A DNA stretch of 64,000 nucleotides from Aselliscus stoliczkanus (Eukaryota; Chordata; Mammalia; Chiroptera; Hipposideridae), in NCBI GenBank assembly GCA_033961575.1, contig CM066733.1, positions 104,499,921-104,563,920 of the forward strand, read 5' to 3'. The notes below the pieces were generated by a model. The model had not been told where the DNA came from and did no database searches. It worked only from the letters and a program-made list of their open reading frames with translations. Position 1 is the stretch's first letter. Each line of letters begins with the position of its first letter. The translations under genes and the position numbers were made by a program. Positions 34,510-46,904 of the stretch are shown piece after piece.

Positions 34510-36325
34510 TTTTTAAAAATATTTTTTTAGTTTTCAATTGCAGTTGACATAGAATATTATATTAGTTTCAGGTGTACAACATAACAATTAGACATTTATA
34601 TAACTTACGAGGTGGACACCCTGATAAATCTAGTACCTATCTGACAGCATACATAGTTATTACAATATTATTGACTATATTGCCTATGGTGTACTTTACA
34701 TCCCCATGACTATTTTGTAACTACCAATTTGTACTTTTTTTTTTTTTTTTGAAGGCAGTGTCACTGGCCCTCATATGTGGGGTCCGAACCGGGGCTGCTG
34801 GCATCCCAAGCCAGCTCTTAACCACCGCACCACTTGGCCAGCTCCAATTTGTACTTCTTAATTCCTTCCCCCTTTTCATCCACCCCCTTCCCCTACCCAC
34901 TTCTTAGCTGGCAACCATCAAAGTGTTCTCTGTATGTATGATTTTGTTTCTGTTTTGTTTGTTCATTTATTTTGTTTTTTAGATTCCACATATAACTGAA
35001 ATCATATGGCATTTGTCTTTCTCTGTCTGACTCCACTCAGCATAATACTCTCTAGATACAACCATGTTACTGCAGATGGCAAGATTTCATTCTTTTTTAT
35101 GGCTGAGTAATATTCCACTGTACATGTGTACCACCTCTTGTTTATCCATTCATCCACTGATGGACACCCAGATTGCCTTCACATCTTAGCTATTGTAACT
35201 AATGCTGCAATGACTATATGGAAGCACATGTCCCTTTGAAGTAGCATTTTGAGTTTCTTTGGATAAATACTCAGAGATAGTATTATAGGGTCCTTCTTCA
35301 TCTCACATTTGCTTTAAAGTTTAGTTTGTCTGCTATAAGTATTGCTACACCAGCTTCCCCCCCCCCCCCCCATTTTCGTGAAATGTCTTTACTATCCCTT
35401 TGCTTTCAGACTGTTTGTCTTTTGATCTCAAGTGAGTCTCTTGTGGCAGCATATGTAAGGGTCTTGTTTTCTTATCCATTCAGCTCCATTCAGCTACCCT
35501 ATCTTTTGATTGAGCATTTAATCTATTTACATTTAAAGTACTTGTTGATAGATATGTAGTTATTGCCATTTCGTGGAAAAGCTTCTGGAAGCGGCTTGGT
35601 TGACCTTACAAGTTGGGTGGAGCAGGGTCTTAGGTAACCACCAGGGCAGGGTAAACAGTGTTAGCCTGGTTGATGGAGACTCAGATATGGCAGTCACCTA
35701 AGTCTGCACTCTGGGAGGAGAGAGGGCTCAACAAAGAAATAACGAATTCTGCCAGCACTGCTGCCTGGGAAAAAGCTGTCCCTCCAGCCCTTGCCCTAAA
35801 GCCAGACAACTTAGTTCCTCCCTGTATGTCCCTGGGTTTTTTTTAGCTGCTGCCCCAGTGCTGGAGTCCAGAGTGAGTGAGTCCAGCAGTGAGTAATTGG
35901 GTGCACAGACCCTTCAAAAGGAGTGCCTGGGACTCCAGCTGCCCTCCATCTCACTCGGTCACAATCTCTGCTGGTTTTCACAGACAGAGGTTGCGGGGAC
36001 TTCTCTTCCAGGCACTAGAACCCTTGGCTGTGGGGCCTGGTGTGTGGCTGGGACCCTTCACTCCTCTGAGGGGGACCTCCACAGCTGAGATATCCTTCCT
36101 GTTTTTAACCACCATATGCAGGTATGGGACCAGCCCGTTCCACATCTCTGACCCTCCTACGAGTCTTGAGGTGGCTTTTCTGTACGCCCTTAGTTGTACG
36201 ATTTCTGTTCAGCTAGACTTCAGGCAACTCTCAATCATTGTTGTTCATAGTTTAGTTGTAAGTTTGATGTGGTTGTGAGAGGAGGGAAGCACAGTGTTTA
36301 GCGACTCTGCCATCTTGACCAGAAA
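34510..36325 (-). mobile_element. HAL1-like L1, copy 2, also lacking ORF1
   Basis: The 5' end reads ATTTCTGGTCAAGATGG at 36,325. The 5'UTR (to about 35,576) is joined directly to the ORF2 N-terminal region (35,573 leftwards), so all of ORF1 and the ORF1-ORF2 spacer are gone, relative to about 1.7 kb in copy 1. The family's ORF2 deletion junction is present at about 35,295. A C15 tract lies at 35,357-35,371. A SINE splits its 3'UTR. Non-coding. Confidence 0.85.
34737..34843 (-). mobile_element. Short tRNA-SINE (type C) inside the L1 3'UTR
   Basis: Perfect duplication ccaatttgtactt at 34,724-34,736 and 34,844-34,856. It is younger than the host L1. Confidence 0.93.
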
Positions 36326-36560
36326 TTCTGCCTTGAACATATTAGTTTACTTTACTGGGCCATAGATTCTTCATCTTAGGGAAGGTGTCTTTGCAGGTTA
36401 GTTAACTTCTCAGTAAATCTCTGATTTGCTGAAGTCCTTCTGAGACTTCTGCTATGAACTTGGTTCCATTTTTAGTACCTGTTTCCTTGGCATCCCCAGT
36501 GTCAGATGGCAGCACAGTATTCTTTGCCTCCCAGGGCTCCCCACAACCACCTTTCTGCTG
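36326..36560. other. Single-copy non-coding DNA
   Basis: Nothing recognised. Confidence 0.4.
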
Positions 36561-36564
36561 ATAT

Positions 36565-36735
36565 TGTACACCAGAGGCTTTTCAATTCTGATAGCACATG
36601 AGAAATATCTAGGGAGATTTAAAATAGACTGATGCTTAGGTCCTATCCCCAGAGATTCTGATTTATTTGATCTGGGGTAGGGCCTGTACAGCCACCATTC
36701 AGAACCATAGTTGATTATCATGGGAGCCTCATAGA
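36565..36735. repeat. MER5A-type hAT MITE relic
   Basis: aggcttttcaattctgatag, actgatgcttaggtcc, ccccagagattctgattta and gatctggggtagggcctg give the MER5A order; both termini are degraded. Confidence 0.7.
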
Positions 36736-37099
36736 GTCTTGCTGCAAGATATTGGACATCTGGGTTTTATCTTAAGTCCTGTGTACCTGATGGAGTTGAC
36801 AGTTAGAACCTAAAGAAGGCTGTAAAAGACATATTGCTGCATTTCTCCCATTCTCTGAGCTTTAGTTATATTCCACAATTACTGAAAATCTTCCTTTGGA
36901 ATATGTTGGATGGGAAAGCTAAATGTAAAGTCCCTTGTTTGATGTAATTTAATACATTTTAATCTAATTATTTATTTCATTGTTTTAGTATTAAGAAAAA
37001 GCTTGTCCCTTTGAGATGTTGATGTATTCCTAGATAATGAAAGAGAAGTCATGGTTATTGATTTCCTTTTCATCTTGGCTCTCAGAAGTTTTTCTGGAG

Positions 37100-37310
37100 G
37101 GAAAAACATTTATTGAGCCATATCACATGACAAACCCTTTACCTACAACATCTCATTTCATCCTCTAAGTAACCTTTTGATGACATTATCACATTTTACG
37201 TATAAGGACATGGAGGTTCAGGGATGTTAAGTAATTTGCCGAAAGTTATAAAGATAGCAAGTAGAAGAGTCCAGATTGAAAAGCAACCTTGCCTGACCCC
37301 AAAATGCAGG
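37100..37310 (-). repeat. MIR SINE
   Basis: aacatttattgagccatatc, catctcatttcatcctcta, ggaggttcagggatgttaag and gtagaagagtccagattgaa give the reversed MIR order. Confidence 0.7.
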
Positions 37311-38960
37311 TTATTTCCCACACTTCTGCTATACCCAGAGGAAGATATATAAGGAAGATTTGCTCTAGCTGACAAGTGCCCCAACCAAAGCCCAGAACCC
37401 TAATTTTGAAGACTCTGTGTTCACAATGTGGACAGCATGAGGGGAAGGCCTCTAGGGCAGAGTGGGGTTGGGGAAGTTGGGGACAAGGATATCTGCTGTC
37501 ACACCTTGTGGAGGGTCCCCAGACTCTTCACCCCCCATCCTCTTTCACACAACCTTTTCTTTGCTCCCTCCATCGATACTTCTGGGCTGTAGTACCTCTC
37601 TCCAATACTGCAAACTTCAGGCCTTTTCCCCTTTCCTGTGGCTTTGTTTGTAAGACCCCATGCTCTAGCCCCTTTCCAGTGCATGTTGCATAGTTCCCTT
37701 GCATATTGGCTTTTCCAAGATATTACTTGTTGGGCTGTTTTAGATTAGGAATTTGGAGGAACTCAGGAATGCAGAATGAATGGGGTTGTTGGCTGCAGGA
37801 ATGTCAGTGGTCTTTTGAAAGGGGAATGTGTAACTTATGTTACTTATATCAGTCTGATAAATTAAAGACCAAGGACCCTTTTGTATCAATGATAAGGTGA
37901 AATCTAGGAACTAGGGTGTCTGAAAAACAGTGGTTGTACAAGTCCTTACATAAATGTACAAACTTGTGCAGAGCTGTTCTGGAAAAAAAAATCTTCCTAC
38001 ATTTTAGCTGATATGAGAAGGTAAAGCACAATGCAGTTGGGTCTGACAGGCTTTCTTCAGTGGTTGGCTTAGAACTGATGATGATGCCAGCTTAGCCAAT
38101 ATATTTGATTAGATGGGAGCTTGGAGTAAAGTAAGCTCTCATAAAGGATAGGGAAGGGGGAGGGGTGTGTGTGTGTGTGTGTGTGTGCGTGTGTGTGTGT
38201 CCTGAAAATGTAACCTCATTAAGGTGCAGAACAATGCCTAATTAAACCACCACAATTTTGTATCTGTTTGGCAGACTGATGGGAGAGAGAAAGAGAAGAA
38301 AGAGTGCTGTGATTTGTTTAGGTGCCTAGAAAATTTGGAACAGGACAAACCAAACCACCTGTGAACAGAATGCCCTGCTTATTCTAGCCAAACCCCTGAA
38401 CAAGATGTTGGCAGGAAATCCAGGTAGAGAGAATATGCGTGGAGGCCATTTGGGGGATTGTGGGGTGCTGGAGGGCAAGCTCTGTTGTTGCTCATGGCAG
38501 GAAGTTTCCTGTGTTTCTCCCTGTTAATGCAGATGGTACACAGAGGGGTTCGTGTTGACTCTTTGCAGCCTTGTGTGCAGGCAAAGACGTGTTTTTCTGT
38601 GCACACATCTATTCTCTGCGTGGGATAAGATGCCTCAAGCAAAGTCTGAAAGATGTTGATTATCCAAGCTTTGACAGGCTCTTTGGGTTTGGATGGGAAA
38701 CTGCACACCACAATTTGTGAGACTTTTCTTTTTAACCTGTCTCCATACAAAATTCTTGTTTCCTTCTTGGCAGACCATCTTGTAGGCCTGGTTTGACTTC
38801 CTTGGAGGCCTAGAATCTGTTGGGAGCTAATTAAGGTGAAGCAACTCACCACCCTTGACTTAGTAATTCTTGGCTTTTTTTTTCAGGTCTATGGAAGGAA
38901 GTTGACTTGTCAGAAAAATTCCCAGAATGTTAGCTTATGATATGGGGTTGCTAAGTATGG
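37311..38960. other. Single-copy DNA with a (TG)n run and an unassigned long frame
   Basis: Relatively GC-rich at 37.4-37.7 kb. A (TG)n microsatellite with one TGCG interruption lies at 38,165-38,200. A 157-aa minus-strand open frame (38,379-38,852) has no recognised domain; its Cys/Pro/Ser composition looks non-coding. No exon is supported. Confidence 0.45.
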
Positions 38961-38964
38961 CAGC

Positions 38965-39366
38965 TGTTATGGGCTGACTTGTGCTCTCCTCAAATTCATT
39001 TGTGGAAACCCCAACTCATAATACCTCAGAATGTGACAGCATTTGGAGACAGGGTTTTTTAAACAGGTGATTAAGTTAAAATGAAGTCATTAGGGTGGGC
39101 CCTAATTCAATTTGACTGGTGTATTTATAAGAAGATGAAATTTGAACACATGGAGAGTCAGCAGGGATGCATGTACAAGGAAAGACCATGTGAGGATACA
39201 GCTAGAAAACAGCCGTCTTACAAGCCAAGGAGAGAGGATTCCGGAGAAACAAAACCAGCCGACACCTTGATCCTGGACTTCTAGCCTTCAGAACTGTAAT
39301 AAAATAAATTTCTGCTGTTTAAGCCATCCAGTCTGTGGTACTTTGCTATGGCAACCCTAGCAAACA
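38965..39366 (+). mobile_element. MaLR/ERVL-type solo LTR (tentative)
   Basis: Starts tgttatgggctgacttgtgc and ends ggcaaccctagcaaaca, a TG...CA element of about 400 bp with atacctcagaatgtgac, cctaattcaatttgactggt and the AATAAA block aataaaataaatttctgctg. It matches an old mammalian LTR pattern; the subfamily is uncertain. No internal viral coding region is present. Confidence 0.55.
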
Positions 39367-39467
39367 GCTTATGTTGATTTTTGCTCGCCTTTGAAAGGGA
39401 GTTATTTCCTTATAGGTTGCTGCCTAAATTCCACTTGACATCTTTCTTAACCAATCTTATCTCATTT

Positions 39468-39495
39468 CTATTACCTTAGTGAGCTAAGGTAATAG
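39468..39495. repeat. Perfect 12-bp inverted repeat with a 4-nt loop
   Basis: ctattaccttag (39,468-39,479), loop tgag, ctaaggtaatag (39,484-39,495). It lies outside any element I recognise. Confidence 0.9.
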
Positions 39496-40631
39496 GGCAG
39501 CTAGTTAAATTATTTTTTAGTTTACTAATATTTTGAATTAGGAAAGGATTTAAAAGATGTTTCATTACAGAAAATTCCATTCATACACAAAAGTAGACAA
39601 AACATTATAATTGTCAAAAATTCAGAAATAACAGAAATAAAATTAATGAGTCACCAAAGTAGTAATCAGTACAAGTTTATTGTGCACACACCAAAAAGAC
39701 AGTTTGCAAACCGAGAGTGCTTTAATCAAAACATGGAACGAGTCTCAGGGGTATATTGGTAAAAAAGCAGTGATTGTTTATTCTTCACAGTGATTGGTTA
39801 TAGTAGCATTTTCAGTGGTTGCCTCATATCAACCTTGGAAATAGTTAATGTTTTGCTTATGATTTCCAGAGCAAGAAATGACCCAGGCCAAGACAGTCTT
39901 GCAAAATAAGCTAAATTAAGGTTTGTCTGTACAACTGTACTGGTTTTGTCTGCTCAGGAAATTTTCAAGGTGGGTTTCCACTTTTATTTTAACATAATGA
40001 ATCTCCATATACTCACTACTCAGCCCCAACAACCCACAAATTACAGCCAGTCTGCTCCATACACTACCACATCTTGTCCTCTAATTACCCTAAAACAAAT
40101 CGCAAACATGATTCCTCATCTGCAGATATCTCAGTATGTGTCTACAAAAGACAAGAGCTTTAAAAAAATAACCCAAATACCATTATCAACATCTAATATT
40201 TTAAAACAATTCCTTAATATGATAAAGATTTAGCCAGCATTTAATGTATTTCAATTGTCTCATAAATATAATAATTTTTAAAAAGTTTGTTTCTTTGAGT
40301 CAGTATCCAAGTAAAATCCACATGTTACAATTAGTGGATATGTCTCTTAAGTCATTTTTAATCTAGAGGTTTTATCCTCCATCTCTCTTTCTTCCTGTAA
40401 TTTATTGGTTGAAGAACATGGGCTGTTTATTTTACAGTTTCCTGTGACCTGTGTTGCGCTGATTGTGTTTCTAAGGTGTTAAATAGCATGTCCATTTTCC
40501 CCTGCTTCTTGTAGATTTTGTAGTTATATCTAGAGGCTTGATCAGATTCCATTTCAAATTTTTTCTGTTTTTTTTTTTTTAAAGGTGTTTCTTCATTTTA
40601 TTTATTTATTTATTTATTTTTGATTCTTTTT

Positions 40632-40744
40632 TTTTTTTTTTGAGGGCAGTGTCACTGGCCGTCGTATGTGGGACCCGAACCCACATTTGTGGGGCCGCTG
40701 GCATCCCAAGCCAGTGCTTAATCACCGCGCCACTTGGCCGGCCC
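40632..40744 (-). mobile_element. Short tRNA-SINE (type C)
   Basis: T run, gagggcagtgtcac, reversed B box, ctggcatcccaagccag and a cggccggccc end. It carries a local duplication-like insertion (cccacatttgtggg) after the B box. It lies next to a (TTTA)n tract. Confidence 0.85.
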
Positions 40745-41059
40745 TCAGTTTTTTTCTTTTGACAAGACTGCTTCATAGAAGTGTTCTTTCATTAGAATGC
40801 ACATGACGTTTGGTTATTTTTCTTTTTGTGATGTTAACAGCTGTGGAGGATTAATGCCTTGATCATTAATTCATCAGGGATTGCCAAGTGGTGACATTCT
40901 AATCCTATCAGTTCTTTTTTTTTATTAATTAACTAGAATATTTCTATAAAGAGAAACATCCCCTCATCTACTGTTTGGTTCTCAGTGGTTAAGAAATTAG
41001 TATAAGAAAGGCAGCCCTCATCAGTTTTTCCTTTGTGTCTCTAAGACTATTTCTATTTA

Positions 41060-41755
41060 CATTGCATGTTTATTCAGTTCTTTAGATTCCACATATAAGT
41101 GAGATCATCTTTCTCTGACTGACTTATTTCACTTAGCGTAATGTTCTCTAGGTCCATCCATATTGTTGCAAATGATACGATTTCTTTCTTCTTTATAGCT
41201 GCGTAATACTCCATTGTGTAAATATACCACAGTTTCTTAATCCAGTCGTCTACCGCTGGGCATTTCAATTGTTTCCAAGTCTTGACTATTGTAAATGGCA
41301 CTGCAATAAACATAGGGGTGCATATATTATTTTGAATTAGTGTCTTGGGTTTTGCAGGATAAATAGGTAAGAGTGGAAGGTAACTACAGTATTATCCAGG
41401 GATAGAAGAGACAGTTTAGGGTATATAATCAATAATGTTGTAAATATTTTTTTAGGGCACCAGATGGACTCATGTCATGTTAAGGAGACCACTTCAAGGA
41501 TGGTGTAGAGGCCTGACCATACTACATTGTACATCTGAAGCTGCCACTGAATAATATTAGATTCACATATATAATCATGGGATGTGGAGTATAGTGTGGG
41601 GATAGCGTCAATGGAATTGTAATAGATATGTATGATATCGGGTGTGGGGGGACAGTTGAGGGGGGAGGGAGGAGTCACTTTGTAAGGGGTGAAAAGGATA
41701 ACTATTGCATTGTTTTGTACATCTGTAACTAATGATAATAATAATAAAGAAAGAC
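41060..41755 (+). mobile_element. L1 with 5' inversion (twin priming)
   Basis: 41,375-41,755 is L1 3'UTR on the plus strand, ending in aataataataaagaaag. 41,074-41,370 is the L1 ORF2 C-terminus on the opposite strand (peptide MEYYAAIKKKEIVSFATIWM). Head-to-head joining of the two with a small internal gap is the classic twin-priming structure. Compared with the intact 3' region at 45.8-46.4 kb, about 100 nt between the two segments are missing. Confidence 0.85.
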
Positions 41756-41871
41756 AGGATACATTCTTGATTCTTTTCTAATAAATTTTCCCAATAATGA
41801 AGTGACTGATTTAATGTAGCATTAGGAATTTGTGATTCTAAACACATTTGATGTTTCAACCCATTACAATT

Positions 41872-41975
41872 TTTTTTTTGAGGGCAGTGTCACTGGCCCT
41901 CATATGCAGGACCCAAACCGGGGCCGCTGGCTTCCCAAGCCAGTGCTTAACCACAGCGCCAATCAGCCGGCCCCT
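41872..41975 (-). mobile_element. Short tRNA-SINE (type C)
   Basis: Target-site duplications ccattacaatt (41,861-41,871) and ccattataatt (41,976-41,986). The hairpin ctggcttcccaagccag is intact; one base change is visible in the B box (acccaaacc). Confidence 0.9.
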
Positions 41976-42540
41976 CCATTATAATTATCATCCTTATTCA
42001 TGTTCAAATTGTCCCATCTTTGGGCAGTGAGTTATTTCAAGTTGGATCCTGGGTTCTTTTGACATGACTCTAGTAGCCTTTGATAGCTTCTCTTCTATCT
42101 GGTAGGACAAGAGATTCCAGGCTGATCCTGTGTTTTTCCTGCCCCAGATCTGGAAGGAGTCCTGGATTCTTTGTGGTACTGGGTTTGTAATTGTTTTTAG
42201 AACTCTATGAATGTTTAATATTCCTTCTCCAAGACATCAGGAACAGAAGCCTGTATTATGTACTGAGGCATTATTAGGGTCATGCAGCCCACATTCTTAA
42301 GTTCTGAAAGCACTGTTCCTGTGTCTGTTATTCCAGACAAAATCCCATTGAATAAGAATGACTCCAGTTACTTGGGTGATCATCATCACAACCAATTTAC
42401 CTTTACATTTAGTGTCTTCTATTTCTTTCAGAGAATTATTTGGTGATTTTTATATGCCGCCTAATCTAACACAATATATGTGTGATCATTTTGGAATGAT
42501 TTTATCATCCTAGTTTGAGTAATTGAGTCTAATTATTTTC

Positions 42541-43935
42541 AATCATATTACCATTGACATTTAGGGTAAAGTGGTTAAGATATATGTTTCCCATCGCAGA
42601 AGTTCACTCTGTAGTGTGGAAAAAATATTGATGACAGTCACAATGCAAAGTGGCACACATTCATGCACACATGTACACAGGAATGTCAGATCACTAAGGA
42701 ATGAACGCTCAACACTGCCTAGGACTGGGACAGAGGAGGTTTGCCAAGGGAGTAACAGATGTGCTGTGTTTTAAAGGATGATTAAGATTTTCCCAGAAGG
42801 AATGTCAGGGAAAGTACATTATAAGCATGAGGGTAGATGCTAATGTTGCATACTCAATAGCCATTCTCCTTCCTCCTTTTTATAGAAAGAGTCCCATGAA
42901 AAAGGCTGGGAATACTAGCCACTTACTTTCCCATATTTTCTTGTAGGTAGCAGTTATTATATGATCCAGTTCTGGCCAATGAGATATAAGGTTAAGTCTG
43001 CTGGGCTGGGGTGAGGGGGTTTCAAGAAAACATAGATAGAGAAATGCCCAAGGAGAGTCTCCTTCACTTTTCTCCTTCTTTGAATATGCTATATGAGTTC
43101 ATAATCTGGAGCTGAGGCAGCCATCTTGTGGCCATGAAGCTACAAGACTGAGGATGGAAAAGCCTGCTGGGAATGACGGAAAGTGAGAAAGGAGTAAGCC
43201 ACTTATAGCCTTTCTGTGAAAACAAAACAAAACAAAACAAAAACCCCAAAAGCAAAAAACAAAAATATAAAAAACAAAAACTGTGCTTATTGTTAACCCA
43301 CTATTGGTCAGGGATTCAGTTACTGGCACACAGAGGTAACTAAGCTGATTCAGTGTGGAAAATACATTGTTAATTACTGGATTTGACAAATAAATTATAT
43401 AATTCTGGGGCACCCAGATAAAGACTAAATCTGGGTTAAAATATATAGGGGCTATTTTAGCTCAGGCTTTTCTTCTTGAAGAATATTTTTCTTCTATACT
43501 AAGTGAAGTAATTTCATGTCAAGTTTGTAGATATCTCAATCCCTCACTGTAGAACATTTCATTTCCTGAAGCTGAAAACTTCCAACATGTCAAGACATTT
43601 CTGTGACAAACAGTTTTTGGAGTTTCTCAAGTAGAAAGGGATAGGAATGCTGTCATCCTATATTGTATCACTTCAAAGGGTGAAAAACACTAAGGTTGAG
43701 AAGTGACATGAGATTTTCAATGAATATCACCAGCACTTTGCAACTATTTTATTAAAAAAAAATCTTTTCTTTTGCTTTAGCCATAGTAATGTTAAAGTTC
43801 TAATGGGTAGTTTGTGTGGAATTGAATACTACTGCTCAGCTTTGCCAGTCACTGAGAATGTGAGTTAAAAATTTGAAAAACAAAACAAACTGGTAAAGGG
43901 AAGATATACAATAATAAATAAAAACAATATATATT
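42541..43935. other. Single-copy non-coding DNA with an (AAAAC)n tract
   Basis: No gene or recognised element. (CAAAA)n lies at about 43,218-43,243. Confidence 0.45.
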
Positions 43936-43939
43936 GTTT

Positions 43940-44165
43940 ATCTATAACATATTGAGCATTTAATATATGCAAGGTAGTTTTCTAATCTCAAGCCATGTAA
44001 TCCTCCCAATATTATGAATTTTTACTAGCCCTATTTCATAGCCCTACTCAGAGGTGAGGACTCTGAGTCTCAGAGAGGTTGAGTAACATGCCCCAATCTC
44101 ACAGCTGTCAGTGGAGAAGCTGGAATTCAACCTCATTTAGTATAACTCAAGAGGCCATGTTCTTA
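43940..44165 (-). repeat. MIR SINE
   Basis: attgagcatttaatatatgc, catgtaatcctcccaatat, gtctcagagaggttgagtaa and cacagctgtcagtggagaag are in reversed MIR order. Confidence 0.8.
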
Positions 44166-44735
44166 ACCTCTATATCCTTGTGCCCCCAAATATGGATTTG
44201 TATATAAGAGAAAAGGATGGAGAAACTCAGCATTTAAGATATAGTCCATGGTTTGGTTTTCTGAAAGGATGTGGGGACAGCCTGTTTTTCTTGAACTCTC
44301 CAGACCGTCTCAGTTTGTTATGGCATTATTTTATTAATAACTGTCTTAACACTTGGGCCCTCTTTCTTGAGCTGTACAGTGGCACAGCTGTGTAAGAAGA
44401 GCAATTAGAGTTTAACAAAGAGATGCTAATTGTTTATAGATGCAACAGGAAAAAATGATTTTGGAAGTTATTGTTATGGTTGTTGAAGGGAGGATGAGTG
44501 TGGTGGCATATACTCGTAATACTTTTATCTGGTATCCCTAAGCTCAATGTACTGTCAATTACAATTGATTGCAAATTCTCTATACAATCTTATTTTGCTA
44601 CAATTTTCAGACATCTTTTGCTAACACAGGATGAGTAGCTTTTCACAGATTAGTGAGAGCAAAGAAAATTTGGCTGTCCTTAGTTTCTATTTTTTCACAA
44701 TTGTTTGGATATTCTAGGACTTTTCCTTTTTTCAT
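44166..44735. other. Single-copy non-coding DNA
   Basis: Nothing recognised. The stretch at 44.55 kb is rich in caattacaattgattg-type AT motifs. Confidence 0.4.
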
Positions 44736-45658
44736 ATAAGTTTGGAATTATCTCATCAATTTCTACCAAAAAAAACAACAACCCCTGCTAGGATTGTGAT
44801 TGAGATTGCATTGAATATATAGATCAAAACTGGGAGAACTGACATCTTCACAATATTGCATCTTTTGATCCATGAATACAGATACCCCTTTTTAAAAATT
44901 TAGGTCTCCATTCATTTCTCTCTTCAATGTTTTACAGTGTTCAGCTGAAAAATCTTGTATATATTTTATTGAATTTACTCTTAAGTATTCCATGGTTTTT
45001 GATGCTATATTAAGTGGTACTTAAAAATTCAATTTTAATATTTTATTAAATATGTACACAGAAATGCAATTGAGTTTTCAATATTGACCTTGTATCGTGA
45101 AACCTTTAGTTCTAGTGTCTTTTTGTAGGTTCTTTGGGATTTTTTTTATCTAGACAATTATGATGTTTATAAATAAAGATTGTTTTGCTTATTCCTTTCC
45201 AATCTGTATGTATATTTTTCTTTTCTTAATGCACTGTGTAGGGCTTCCAGTAAAATGTTGAGTAAGAGCAGTGAGAGCAAAAATTTGTACCTTGTTCCTG
45301 ATCTTAGCAGAAATCCATTAGTATTTTGCCATTAAGTTTGATGTCAACTGTGAATTTTTGTAAATGCTCTTTATCAAGTTATTAAAGTTTCCTTCTATTT
45401 TTAGTTTGCTGAGAATTTTTGTCATGAAATGATACTGAATTTTGTCAAATCTTTTCCTGTATTGATTTTTAGCTTTTAGTTGGTTGATAATGGTGAATTG
45501 CATTGATTGACTTTCTAACCATGAGCCAACTTTGCAAACCTGAGATAAAATCACACTTGTTCATGATGGGGTATCCATTGCATGTGTAGCTGGATTCAGT
45601 TTGCTAATAGTTTGGGGAAAATTCGTACAGTTATTTGTTGTGAAATCTACTTTTTCAA

Positions 45659-45660
<2 letters not shown>

Positions 45661-45708
<48 letters not shown>
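45661..45708. repeat. (AT)n microsatellite
   Basis: 24 uninterrupted AT units inside the ancient L1 ORF2. Confidence 0.95.
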
Positions 45709-45710
<2 letters not shown>

Positions 45711-45818
45711 CCACCCATATTTCTTTTGATGTATTTGTTTGGTATATTGTTTTAGATCCTGTTACTTTTAAGCTATTTATGTCTTTTTGTAGTTATAGCT
45801 ATTTATAGTTCAGTTTCT

Positions 45819-46904
45819 ATTTTTTATTTTTATTTTTATTTTATTTTTAATTAGTTTCAGGTGTACAACACAGTGCAATAGTTATACATTTTACCCCTCA
45901 AAGTGACAACCCCCCACCCCCAATACACCACCTCACTCCCCCCCCATATCATATATATCTATTACTCTTCCTTTGACTCTCTTCCACAGTATAATCCACA
46001 TCCCGTGACTATCTATATATATTCAATTACAGTAGGTATACCACCTCCACTTTAGTAATACAGTGCAGTGATCAAACCTCTACTCCATCCATGAAATGGT
46101 CTCCCTAACAAGACCTATGATCATCTGACATTCCACAGAATATTTACAACATTATTAATTATATTCCCCAAACTGTTTTTCCTATCCCAGTAGCAATATT
46201 GTAGTTGCCTATTTTTGCTGTCTAATCCCTTCCCCTTCTCCTTCATCCCCATTCCTCTCCCAATTAGCAACCCTGATTTTTCCTCTATATCTATGAGACA
46301 GTTTCTGTTTACTTTGCTCATTCATACAGTTTTTCATATTCCACATATGAGTGAGATCATATGGTATTTGTCCTTCTCTGACTGACTTATTTCACTCAAC
46401 ATTATAGTCTCTAGGTCCATCCATATCATTGCAAATGGTACGATTTCATTCTTCTTTATAGTGGAGTAATACTCCATTGTATAAATATACCACAGTTTCT
46501 TAATCCAGTCATCTACTGACAGGCATTTTGGTTGTTTCCAAGTCTTAGCTATTGTAAATTGTGCTGCTATGAACATCGGGGTGCATAACTTTTTTTGAAT
46601 AAGTGTCTTGGTTTTTTCAGGATAAATACCTAGGAGTGGAATTGCTGGGTCAAACGGTAGCTCTATTTCCAGTTCTTTGAGATACCTCCATACTGACTTC
46701 CATAGTGGCTGCACCAATCTGCAGTCCCACCAACAGTGCAGCAGGGTCCCCTTTTCCCCACAGCCCCGCCAGCACTTGTTGTTTGTTGATTTGTTGATGA
46801 TAGCCATTCTGACTGGAGTGAGGTGGTCTCTCATGGTGGTTTTTATTTGCATTTCCCTAATGACCAGTGAGGTTGAACTTTTTTTCATATGCCTGTTGGC
46901 CATC
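45819..46904 (-). mobile_element. 5'-truncated L1 with ORF2 C-terminus
   Basis: Perfect target-site duplication tagttcagtttct at 45,806-45,818 and 46,905-46,917. The minus strand carries an uninterrupted 189-aa frame (46,903-46,334) that is the L1 ORF2 C-terminal region, with the cysteine-containing [18 protein letters not shown] segment, [16 protein letters not shown] and [15 protein letters not shown], followed by a 3'UTR of about 500 nt and poly-A. The long open frame and intact duplication indicate a fairly young insertion. Endonuclease and reverse transcriptase are absent, so it is not autonomous. Confidence 0.92.

Larger units (their letters stand above)
39550..42540 (-). mobile_element. 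Ancient L1M 3'UTR, split by three later insertions
   Basis: Recognised pieces, all reversed: catacacaaaagtagacaaa (39.6 kb), gatatgtctcttaagtcatt and tatctagaggcttgatcaga (40.3-40.55 kb), tgccttgatcattaattcat (40.9 kb), and ttcaaattgtcccatctttg, cttttgacatgactct and gattccaggctgatcctgtg (42.0-42.2 kb). The order is collinear across the interrupting SINEs and the inverted L1. The right edge is vague. Confidence 0.65.

Noticed and set aside
38379..38852. 157-aa minus-strand open frame, the longest outside L1 and SINE
   Set aside because: No recognisable domain, low-complexity composition, no splice or retrocopy signs. Best treated as chance until conservation is shown.
38965..39366. Possible endogenous retrovirus around the LTR-like elements (also 60.4-60.8 kb)
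   Set aside because: Each stands alone without adjacent gag, pol or env-like sequence, so only solo LTR relics are supported.
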